From Ligula intestinalis (lineage: Eukaryota > Platyhelminthes > Cestoda > Diphyllobothriidea > Diphyllobothriidae): a stretch of 64,000 bases of DNA. The notes under the pieces were generated by a model. That model searched no databases, had not been told where the DNA came from, and saw only the letters and a program-made list of their open reading frames with translations. A program made the position numbers and the translations under genes. How positions within the stretch are numbered: position 1 is the first letter of the stretch; every line of letters starts with the position of its first letter. The stretch spans positions 7,357,305-7,421,304 of the forward strand of contig JAYGXS010000002.1 of assembly GCA_036362985.1 (NCBI GenBank). Direction: 5' to 3'. Positions 33,088 to 43,700 of this stretch are shown here, one piece after another.

Positions 33088-33945
33088 TATGGCAGGGGGT
33101 TAAGTGAGTTAAACCCAGCAACTGCGATCTTCAGACCACGGCTACTTTATAGAGGAGAAGTCCGTAAAGGTCAGAGTAGATGGAATACTGTATTGTGTAC
33201 ACAAAGAAGAGGAGAATAGATGAGAGTAGATTGACTCGGGAGAGCCCGTACGCTCAGGAGATCGACCAGATCCCAAGTGACTGTTTGAGAGAACTCGGGG
33301 TAGTAGACTGAGGGAGGGAGAGCTTTCATTGGCTAGGTCAACCTGGAGATTTTGTGCAGAGAGGCAACTTGCGCCGGGCACGCGTGCAAGCTCCTCATTC
33401 GTCACCTAATAGATGCGGGAACTATGATTGGCTGATCGAGACCTCGAGAAACCGCATCGGTAAGCCTTTGAGAAAGTGTACTTCGACGCGAGCTAGTCAG
33501 CCAGGCACGACCCGTTTTAACCTCTTTCAAACACTTGACGCCACAGACGTGATCTGGCAGGGACACTCTTGTTCGCCCTGTCGCTCGACCCGCTCGCCCC
33601 TGTACGCCTGAAAGGCACAACCTTTGCCCTGGGGTGGCTGGGGTGCACATACGCACTCGAGAAAGGTCTGGCCAATCAGCGTCCCTAAGCGCTCTCCGGT
33701 CCTCAGTCAAATTCTGCAATGACGACCACTTGAGAATCCGCCCTGAGCGGGACGCGCGGGACGCGCGTGACGCCCCGCGCTTAGGCGGCTCTCACGGCCA
33801 TGCCGGACCGATTGGCCACTTTCTCCTATCTGTTGTGTACACAACACATTCTTCCTTCGACTCTGGCCTTCCCAAGACTTCTCCCATCTCCTAAGGAACT
33901 GGGCCTGGAAGATCGTAGCTGTTAGGATTAGTCATCTTAGCCTTA
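33088..33945. mobile_element. Long-TIR family T, compact element with both ends (about 0.86 kb)
   Basis: Left end 33088-33205 (GCAGGGGGTTAAGTGAGTTAAACCC, GCGATCTTCAGACCA, GTATTGTGTACACAA), right end 33830-33945 inverted (TTGTGTACACAACACATTC, TCTGGCCTTCCCAAGACTTC, GGCCTGGAAGATCGTAGC). No transposase inside, so it is non-autonomous. The interior is GC-rich. Confidence 0.65.
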
Positions 33946-33949
33946 CGAC

Positions 33950-34715
33950 ATATACATCCTCCCGTTTCCTTGCGTCACTCATCGTGCCCATGGATAGGGA
34001 AACGCGATTACCGACACCCTAGCACCACCAATAAGCTCCCTGTGATGACCTCCACGCGCTCACACTTTGAGCACTGCTCTTCTCATGTGCAGACATGTGC
34101 GCGCGTCAAACTGCCAACTTCCTACAACCGTTTTTCTACTGCCCCTATACAGAATATATTATTCCTCCTCCCACTTTTTCCGTTATAACCTTGTGTGTTC
34201 CTGTGTCAAAACCGGTTATGTCCCCCAGTTACGCGTTAGCAAGAGAAGGCAGAGTAGGATAGCAGATAGTACTTTCCTGTTAGCTCTATTTCCTGAGTCC
34301 CGCAGCATGTCTTCTGTGTCCATCAGCAGCTTGTGTTCTGTGGTCATCTCGGCCATCAGCGTTCCGTATCTCTTAACAGTCGTGTCCCGGGTCGTCGGCA
34401 GCGCGTCTCCAGCAACAGAGTGCCGCCTTCAGCGGTGGCAGCATATTCAAGGGCTAGTAGTCATTGTTCCCTATTGGCTCTCCACGAGTGGCCTCTACGG
34501 GCAGCCGTCACCCCTCCAGCTATCGTACTCTTAGTGTGACCTCCCGATAGCCGCAGGCTGGCCGCAGGGCAGTCTCGCTTGCACTTGCCTCCTTTGTCCT
34601 GCCCTAATGTCCGCCCTTTTAAGGTCGCTTGTAACTGCATGAACCGGTCGCCAGTAAGGTCTCTTTGTTCTGGTACCCTCAGGATTTGCCGAGTGATAAC
34701 TCGCGTCCGGGCGGC
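33950..34715. other. No recognisable gene
   Basis: CTATACAGAATATATTATTCCTCC near 34145 may be a worn family T end. The 155-codon plus-strand frame (34067-34534) has no domain. Confidence 0.35.
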
Positions 34716-34719
34716 CCCA

Positions 34720-34800
34720 AGATATTCTCTTCCCACAAGGAACCTGACCTGAAGATAGCAGTGGCAAGAGTTGTTCCTATTAACGTAAGCCACCGCGTTA
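34720..34800 (-). mobile_element. Long-TIR family T, single inverted end
   Basis: Minus strand: TTAATAGGAACAACTCTTGC, GCTATCTTCAGGTCAGGTTCC, matching the terminal repeat. No left partner identified. Confidence 0.45.
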
Positions 34801-35344
34801 TCCCTCTTAGTCCAACGCTTATAGCAGGTTAGCTAAGAATGTTATAGGGCGGAGGTTAGAAACTGATACACAGGTCCAAATCTTCAACACCTTCTTATCA
34901 TCGCCCCTTTTCAGTAGTCATCAAAGAATTTGTGCAGATCTCTTGGCTATATCTTCCTTCATGCAGGCACGTTTCTCCTTATCTGTTTTTTTTCGTTTTC
35001 TAGAATGATTTTGTTTGGAATAACCCGTCGATTGATATTGGAATGTCTCGATCTTATCTTTATTGGCAAAGGAAATTGAGATTAAACGAATGTAATCATG
35101 ACTATCCCGCTATACCTCTAATGCACAACTTATACTAATCAGTGCACTTGATGTGTTTTTTTTAAATTCGTGTTAGCTTATTTTCATTTTCATCTTTTAG
35201 GCCGAGGATTATTAAGTCAGATGACAAACTCTGTTTTGAGTGCTCTAAGACATGTGTAAAAATATTCAGGAAGTTATCACCGATAACAACAGGGGAGACA
35301 GGATTGACCATTTTCAGATTAGTAGCCGTCATCAATCAGTCATG

Positions 35345-35425
35345 CCAGACCAGAGGTTTGCTATTCTTCGGGCTCGAATCCACATGCTGTTGATTAGAAG
35401 TCTGGTGTTCTAAGCTTTGGTTCAA
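35345..35425 (-). repeat. tRNA-like SINE remnant
   Basis: Minus strand: CACCAGACTTCTAATCAACAG (anticodon-arm-like), B box TGGATTCGAGCCC near 35382-35370. The A box has decayed. Confidence 0.5.
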
Positions 35426-35625
35426 CAACTCGTCCTTGCAAGTGAAATCAGGTCTATTTATTTCCCCAGCGCAGCAGCTAGCCATCGTAACCTTATTTCC
35501 TCCAAATCCTGTTTATCTACCCTTTTTTAAAATTTACCATCAGTTATTGGTGGACTTTGCATTAACTCATTTCTCTTGTTCTATACAAAGCTATTGGGCG
35601 ATAAATTCATACTTACAGGGGTATT

Positions 35626-35717
35626 CATTTATATAGACCTCTGTATGCATTTATATAGACCCCTGTATGCATTTATATAGACCCCTGTATGCATTTATTT
35701 AGACCCCTGTATGCATT
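35626..35717 (+). repeat. 22-bp tandem repeat, about 4 copies
   Basis: Unit CATTTATATAGACCCCTGTATG repeated with single changes (CCTCTG in the first, TTTATTTAG in the last). The low divergence suggests recent expansion. Confidence 0.9.
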
Positions 35718-35769
35718 GTAATATTTTCGTCGGGCACCAAGGTAATTGAATTCGCATAAATTCTCCGGA

Positions 35770-36276
35770 TGTTTATGGGTGTAGGTGTATTTCTTTCTAC
35801 AGGCACCAATGGCAACCGCTTTCTCGAGTAATTGATTTTTTTATGGTTCTTGAAACGGTGGACTTTGCCGTCGGCACCTGCAGGATCCCCAATTCCTGAA
35901 TGATTTCTCTCTCGGTCATCTCGTTTAGAGCATTGAACATCTCAGCAATAAGCTGCTATGTTGTTTCCCATATTTGTTTCGGTCTTCTCTTCTCATAAGC
36001 GGTTTTGAAATCTCGCTCATAATGTTCATTCTTGCTTAGGTTTTTTGCAATTATTTTGACTGTCGAATAAGACAAATTGAGTGTCTCGCCTATCTTCTTC
36101 AGAGGGATTTCCTGCTCAAACTGGGTTAAACTGGAGCAACTGGGGACCAGATTTCCGCAACTATGGTGTGGTATGACATGGGTTCTTCTGAAGAGCCCAG
36201 TGACTTGAGGGAGTCCGAAAACTTTACAGAGACTCAGGCGCCAACTGTCTGAGTTGAATGGACAGGCTAGATTCAT
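35770..36276 (-). pseudogene. Transposase-like DNA-binding fragment with two helix-turn-helix segments
   Basis: Minus strand from 36276: IPLKKIGETLNLSYSTVKII (first HTH, about 36110-36050), YEKRRPKQIWETT followed by an in-frame TAG at 35956-35954, then, in the same frame, MTEREIIQELG and TAKSTVSRTIKK (second HTH, about 35915-35840), ending in further stops. Two HTHs in tandem fit the N-terminal paired-like domain of Tc1/mariner-type transposases. No DDE catalytic domain was seen. The alternative is a host regulator fragment. Confidence 0.5.
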
Positions 36277-36279
36277 TTG

Positions 36280-37550
36280 AAAGGTTGCTCTTGCACGAGC
36301 GGCAGTGTAACCAGGGCCTTCGGCCAGAAGCGCACGCGAGTTGACTCATGCGCGCAGACGAACAGCGTGCGCTATCGACTGTTCACATAGCCTGGCAAAC
36401 TATCGATCTACAGGTAGGCCAGAACACTGTTTGTACACCATAGGCCAGGATTTTTCCAGAGCAGAGTAGGTTTTCCGCTGCTTATCTCTCTGACGACGGG
36501 TTAGGGTTACCAGCTTGAAAAATCGTCAGCCTAATTCAGTTATCGAGACTGCCAACAGCCGCATAGCAGGCGCTGTCTGCGTCAATTCGAAACCTACTTT
36601 TTGCTAAATCTCCGAGCTCCTGAGCAGAAGTGGCAAATTTCAACTTAATAATCAGCGGAATTGCGATAACATAGGCGAAACATATGCTTGGGTAGCAGAA
36701 GGGATCCGAACCTGAGAAAATATTGCAAACTCGAACGCCCCGAGGCGTGTTAAATTAAGCTCGCAACACATCGGACTTTCCAGTAAATGAAGCCGCCCAT
36801 TCGAAAACCCACTTCCTTCTTCAGGAGCATCCCGTTTTGGGAATACATAGGCAGTACAAGCTAGGTTAGCTGATCCGACATACAATTACGTGGGAAAATA
36901 AATAAGGCCTCAGACGTAGGTAAAGAAAGAAAACAATGCCGTACCCAGTGTCTGCCAGGATGGGTGAGGATGCAGGCATAATTAAAGATATAATATATTC
37001 TGCAAAAACTGAGCAGTAGATCAGACATAAGCATTGCACTCACCCAACACTGCGAATGTGTCTTCGAATGTAGAGTATAGTAATAAATTGTCAACGACGG
37101 AAAGAGTAATAACAAAAGTGAGCTAAACGAGGGTGTTTTTTAATTCAACCTGACAAGACAGATAATTTTCCGTCGGTAGAAAAGTCAATGTTTCATATCT
37201 TGACTTCGGTGGGCTAATGGGTTTATTTTTTCCTCCCAGTAAAATTGTCCATTGCCGTTGTGCCGCCAGAAGAATCGTAGATAAATCGGGTGACCCGATC
37301 GGGTAGCAGGCTGGGGGCGGAAAATCAGTTCATAAGTAACTGACGCTTTGAAAATTGGAAGAAAAAAAATAAAACTTATATTCTTCGGAAGCGGAATGAA
37401 AAGTTAAAAAGCCATGATATAAAACCAAATGAAAGAAAAAACGAAGTCGGAAACGTGGCAGGACAGGTGGGTTTTACTTGCTGCCTACTCCGATATAATT
37501 CGATATTCCATCCGGTTTAAATATGAGTATCAGAGCCTGGTCAAGCAGGT
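36280..37550. other. No recognisable gene
   Basis: Short frames only. The end of this stretch (37429 onward) leads into the fold-back element. Confidence 0.35.
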
Positions 37551-37555
37551 AGGAC

Positions 37556-38532
37556 ATACAGTATGGCGAGTGCTGCAAGAAACATTCCGCAATTTAAAAA
37601 AGACCGGTCATCACTTGCAAACCAACCTTGAGTAGGGTTGTAATACTGTTTATCATTCAGTCCAATCGCAATTATTTTCAGTCATGCTAGCATGTCAACT
37701 CTATAATAAGCTTCTTTCTGACCGCTGCGTAAAAGTTTAGTCTGTAAAAAATGCCTATTTTAATAGTATGCACTTTTATCATTAGTTTTGACTGCCTTTA
37801 TAAATTCAAATATATTTTTTGGAAAGCATGCACGAAAAAATCCTCTCTAGTACTTATTTAACTTCTTTAAATTTTATTCTTAAAGGAAGTGTTTTTTCGG
37901 TTTTGAAATTTTTCTAAATTACTGAACGATTTTGAAACTTACCGACTGCTAGAACTGAATTCAAGTTTTTACAAACTGAATGTCCTGTTCATCCTGTTTA
38001 GGGAAAATTACGTTCTTGCCTACGGTTTGAGGAGGTGGTTGCATAGCTCTCATATAATTTTGCAATAGAAATGGACCATGCTGTACGTATCAGAGGCAGC
38101 CTTACCAACTCGACGCATACAATGTATTATGAATGAACATCACAAAGTCGTAAAAAAACTGACAATGAGATTTTTTTTAAACGGAGAAAACAATTCCTTT
38201 AAGAATAAAATTTAAAAAAGAAGAATTTAAGTAAGCACCAGAGAGGATTTTTTCGTGCATGCTTTCCATAAAATGCATTTGAATTTATAAAAGCAGTCAA
38301 AACTAATGATAAAAGTGCATACTATATAAATAGACATTTTTTACAGAATCAACTTTTGCGCAGCGGTCAGAAAGAAGCTTATCACAGAGTCGGTATGCTA
38401 GCATGACTGAAAATAATTGCAATTGGACTGCATGATAAACAGTATTGCAACCCTACTCAATGTTGGTTTGCAAGTGATTGCTGGTCTTTTTCAAATTTTG
38501 GAATGTTTCTTGCAGCACTCGCCATACTGTAC
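37556..38532. mobile_element. Large fold-back element, arms about 345 bp (family F, copy 1)
   Basis: Arm 37556-37900 is repeated in inverted orientation at 38181-38532, about 90% alike (for example CAGTATGGCGAGTGCTGCAA, CAGTCATGCTAGCAT, GAAAGCATGCACGAAAAAAT). Loop of about 280 bp. Each arm's outer end encodes VWRVLQETF..LKKT, possibly a fragment of a captured or parental coding region. The same arm sequence, more diverged, forms another fold-back at 46257-47245. Confidence 0.8.
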
Positions 38533-39054
38533 GTGAGTTGATTTAGAGAGACTCAATCCAGAGCTCTCTTCCTTTCGGTGTCTACAGGGACAGGGCAAAT
38601 GAAGAAGAGCGTGTGTGAGTTGGGTGGTTGGTTGGCCCGACAAAAGGCTCCCATGTGCGCGTGCTGCCTGCGTGCTGGTTGCCCCGACAATTGGCTGTCG
38701 TTTATTGACGGCGTCTACCGTGTGCTTCATAGCAGGCTGATGAAAGCACAGTGCCGTGCGCTGGATGGTAGTGAGAGTAGACATGCGCTCCATCTATCTC
38801 ACTCCCTGTTTCACTTTCATATCTGCGCTTTGTGTCAAGAAAAAGTCAAGAAGAGCGGAGATGGGAGGGAGGGAGGGAGCGATTGGTTGCTATGCGACAG
38901 TTGGAGCGCCGACTTCGACTACATGTCCACCATATACTCCACAACTGGATAGTGCAAGGAGGGCGACTTGCAAAGGATTTACTTTAAAGTGATAGTGGAC
39001 TCCAGCTGCATCTTTCTTACTCTCTCTCTCTCTCCTTCCTCACGCACCTGAGCC

Positions 39055-39345
39055 CGGTGTCAAGACACAATCAAGGTGGGAACGGGCAGAGGTGGCTGGC
39101 GTGGCCGAAGCCGCCCCTATGTGTATCCCCACGCCCCTCCCCCTATGTTCGACATTTTTTCTGAGAGCGCCACCCGAATAACGCTCGCTATACCCTGATC
39201 TGGGCCCATTTTGGTTCAGCGTCCGTTTGGGGAAAGGGGAGCGGTGATTTCCCATAAAGACACGCTAATGAGGGACGCTAGAGTCTTATCTGCAGTCTCT
39301 AAACTGGACATATCCCGTCAATTGGCAAACTATCAGACCAAGTTA
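39055..39345 (+). repeat. Dispersed repeat family D, copy 4
   Basis: GGTGGCTGGCGTGGCCGAAG near 39091 and ATATCCCGTCAATTGGCAAAC near 39310. Preceded by a short (TC)n run at 39019-39033. Confidence 0.55.
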
Positions 39346-39349
39346 CAGT

Positions 39350-40730
39350 CGAAGTGCCGTCGCTGGTAAGAGTACCTACTGGGGTCGCAGAAGGGTCTAT
39401 ATGTATTATTACCACCTACTTACCGATTTTAAGTAGGGTGAATTACCCAGAATCTTCACGTTTTCTGCATGTCGGCCACCGATCCAGTAGGGGTTGGATG
39501 ATGATGATATTGAAGTACAGGGGGGCCTCGGAAAACCACCGCATACAATGACCGCTTAAGTCAGTATATTAAGCAAAAATCGCTTTCCAAATTAACCACA
39601 GTAATAACCGCCTACTCAAAAATTTTGAATCGGGTTGATTCCACAAAATCAGAATGCTTCTGTACTCGTTAACTTTTATTCTAGTTGGAGTTAGTGGTAC
39701 TACTAGAGAATATACCTCAGTAACCTCGCCCGAGGTTAGGCCGCACTCCACCTACATACACGCGCTCATCGGTGGTCCGGTAGGGTATTAGCGATGATAT
39801 CAAAACGTACTTCAATGTCGCCGTCCGAGGTTTGAGTACGCGCCCCAACTTAACCTCGTATTTTTTTTCATTGAACAGGATTATTGTAAACTTTTTTGTT
39901 CCCTGACTTGTCCCACCAGTCCTGTCCCCGAAAATTAGGAGCCGTAAGACCGAGAGGCGCGCTTGGCGCGCTCCTTAGGCGGCCCCACGAGGTACTCCTA
40001 CCCCGTTGCCATGATGGGATGGCGCAAAATTACGATCAGCTTTTCTCTCTGATTATCTAACAAAGGCCAAGTGGACAGCTGTAGTAGCTGGTGTGACTCG
40101 AAGATACCAGCACTTGGGCTTCCAACATGTGTTTGGTTTCCGTTGAGATCGGACATAACAATCCTACTGACTTTAAGGCTGGGTGCGAATTCAAAAGTGT
40201 AGCGGAAGTCCGGGTGGTGGATCGATCTAATATGATAATTATAGGGAGTTCAGGGAGTTTATAGTTTTCCTGCATATTTTTTGTTCAAGCTTTCCTTTGC
40301 ATAAGCATTGTCTTTCAGTGCACCGCCATATCTTTCAAATTTTGACAGTTCAGAAGAACGAAAATGACAGCAGAAGACGAGCCTCTTGCGAAATCTGATT
40401 CATGGATGGTATTTAGCCGCCAAGAATGAACTGTTTTTAGTATGAATCGAATTTTATAAAATAATCAATAACCTCCTTTAATTTGCCTTTATTTATGCAA
40501 CGAATGATAGCTTGAGAACCTTTTCTTGCGAAAAATATTCAAGAACAGTATTTAAGATACAAGAGATATTACTTAGTAGTTATTGAGGTCTGTAAAGTTA
40601 ATAAAGACATTTAACTGAAAGTCAGCATACCGTGACGATGAATTAACAGACGACCTGCAAAAGCAATGAACTACCCACAATGCCCCATGATTCTCCATTT
40701 ATTGCATGCAGTAAAAAACGAGTAATGCTT
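39350..40730 (-). other. Downstream of SDR gene 2 exon 4; terminal exon expected but not found
   Basis: Begins, on the minus strand, with donor GTAAGC at 40732. I looked for a short exon ending in a motif like gene 1's AVDTFDG and did not recognise one. Confidence 0.35.
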
Positions 40731-40732
40731 AC

Positions 40733-43700
40733 TGCTTGATCATAGGAAAGATCGCCATAGACCAGGGGATGTAGACAACAGACTCTTCCTTTCGAATGGC
40801 CTTCACAATACGCGCGACGGTGGCCTCTTTCGTTTGCACCGGAAAGATACCGGAGAATCTGGACAGTATAAATAAAACGCTGCGTCGAGCTCTTCTTCAA
40901 ATATAAAACAAAGTTTGTCAGGTGCACATTTGTAGATGGCGAAAACAGCAGGATATTTTGGATCCAGGAAATTTCGGGAGAGCTCTTCAGCTGCTTTCTC
41001 TCAATGCATTTCTCTGTTTTGCTTTCAACTTTGTTTTAACTCGCTTACTTTAAAAAACTAGCCTTCTTGATCATGCCCTATGACTTCTTTGACCTTTCTG
41101 CACCAATTCAATTTTGTATTTCTCTCATTCGTTACTCTTATCACGCAAGTAGAGGAAGCAGTTGAAGAGCTCTCTCGAAATATAATGGATCCAATAAATC
41201 CTGCTACTTTGCCATTTACAAACATACTTCTAAAAGTAATGTAAAACAATATAAAATGAAAGGCAGGACTGTGTTTAGAGGGCTTTTTGCTTTTGACTTC
41301 TAAAAATTACCTACTTTTACACTTTCAGTGACCTGCCAATCCTTTTTTTCGTTCAATTCCACTGAGATACGGTTAAAGTTCTCTCAATTGATATCAGTAT
41401 CTTGAGCAACAGAAGTTTATGCTGATGGATTTATCAGTAGATAGGCATACACAGATCAGTTACAGGGCATATAGGAGTTAAGGCTAAGTCGGTTAACCCT
41501 TACACCTACAATCTTCCAGGTCCGTTTTCTTATGAGATTGGGGAAATCTTGGGAAGGCCAGAGTAGAAGGGATAGTTTATTGTGTGCACAAAGGAACGAG
41601 GAATAGATGAAAAGGGTTTTGACTTCGGAGCACGCGTCATTCCGCTGGAGCGTCGTGATCCTAAGTGATGTCTGGCGGCCGAGGGTGGAGAAAAAGGGAC
41701 TTGTTCGAGTGGCGCTTAGCCGCCGCGAGAACCTAGACACGCGTGTGTGTGTGTGTGTCCGAGTGGAAGTAGGTCAAGTCTCTGCAGGTCAGCGCGTCTG
41801 TAAGCGCTGACTGAGGTATTGGCTGATCTCGAGGCAGGTGGAGTTGAACAATGACGCCAGACAAAGCAATAAAGAAGGTGGGACGGCAGAGACCGCTACA
41901 GGCACACTTGCCCTGGTTTTTGATGTCCTTGTGTGTGTTCGCGATCCCACGAACATTGCCACATGACTATTGGAACGTTACTTACTATGGTTCAGCAACA
42001 TTTTTTATTATGTTAGGACAGGGACTCCCAGGAAGGCCTTTTCTGGCTTATTAACCGTCGTAAGCTGGCGATACCCAACTCCAGTGTAGCAGCGGAAATT
42101 GCCGCCACACTCGAGTTTCGAACCCGCGACCCTGCTTATTAGAGGCCAATGCCCTAACCACTAGGCTACGGGCCCGACATCTTGTCGGTTGTAGATCGGG
42201 ACTATATATTAGTAGATAGGCGTACACCGATCACATACAGGGCACACTCGCCCTGATTTTTGATGTCCTTGTGTGTTCGTGATCCCACAAACGTTGAATT
42301 TATTTATATTTAGTACATTGAAATAAATATACGTGCATCTAATTTAATATTTTTGACCACTTCCACCACAACTAAATATCCATTTACACTCACTTACCAA
42401 GCATTAAATGTTTGAACACAAAATAGGTTAGACAGTTGGGCGGGGAAATAGATATTTAAGGGACCCTACAAAACAGTTTCACAAAATGAAAGCTCCCAGA
42501 GACCCCAATCAAAAATGGACGGTGTTTGCATCACTACCTCCCCTCCCATTTTTGCTGAAATTCAGAGCATTCTGAACAATCGGATCCCACTGGACTGTTT
42601 ATTTGTTTTACTACACGTGGTATCGTTTCACAGGCGGGTTTGGTTGCCTGCTCTTTAGCGCTAACCCATTAGCACGCGAACCTTAGACAGTTGCAATTTA
42701 AAAAATAAATTATTGCTGATATGTTCAGATATGTCACTCATGAAACCATTTACAAAGTCCACTTGGGCGAACGTACGTTTTCGATTATTCGTGATCAAGC
42801 CTGCGCGAGGGTAGAGTGGCAGTGGTTAAACCAATCAATAAACGGCAAATATGATGGAATGAGTGCAGCTGTGGTTCATTGAGATGGCCTCGGCAATCGG
42901 TAGATGCCAACCAGGCATTACGAGTCCGCGCCGACGAGACACCGTAGACGCCTGTGTTAGCAGATACATGTGACGGCAGAGGTAGTGGCCAGTGATTAAA
43001 GTGCTAGACATCTGATCAAAAGGTCGCGACTTCGAGTCTCGGATAAAACGCCACTTGGGTTTAAGTATGACGGGCTGTGGACGGCTAATAAGCCCGAAAA
43101 ATGGTCCTTACTCTCTCCTTTGTCCTCAATCATCTGTTCTGTATGAGGGTAGAGTAGGAACGGTTAAAACCGTCAATAAACGGCAAATATGAAGAGTCGA
43201 TTGGGCAATCATATGTTTTTACCAAATCTTCATCAGGCCAGTACATTGGCAGGGATAATGAAAATTATACAGTTGGACAGGGTTAATATGTGTACTTTGA
43301 TTACAATTCGTCGTTTTAACGCAGCTCGCATGGCGAGATGGACGTGTAGAGGTCCTTGTGCTCGGCGAGCAGGGGAGGAAATTGGGTGATGTTGTGGCCA
43401 TTGGGCAGGGGTTAGATGCATGGAGTGATAATCGGTCATTTGCACGGAGCGAACGGCTGTCACTAGAGCATGGAGGTGATGTGCGATCACCACCTTGCAT
43501 CGGGGTCGGTCATCGAAGTAACAGGGTTTGCGTTAGCGTCTTCTGACAACACAGCGCTGGATTCGCAGGACGTATAGCCACTGCTTCGGCTGTTGCGAGC
43601 GCCCGTTGGCATGGACCAGTGACAGTCGTTCGCTACGTGCAAATGACTGATTATCACTCCATGTATCTGACCTCTGGTCAATGCCCACAACCTAAGCCGA

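Noticed and set aside
34067..34534. 155-codon plus-strand frame
   Set aside because: Low-complexity Ser/Val composition, no domain, lies among family T fragments.
35626..35717. CRISPR-like array
   Set aside because: The units are contiguous with no spacers; eukaryotic minisatellite.
40375..40440. Terminal exon of SDR gene 2 near an ATCCATGAATCAG stretch
   Set aside because: No acceptor in the right phase and no AMD-F-type motif in any frame.
42105..42176. tRNA gene
   Set aside because: D and T arms look tRNA-like, but the sequence continues into a repeat body without a matching acceptor stem.
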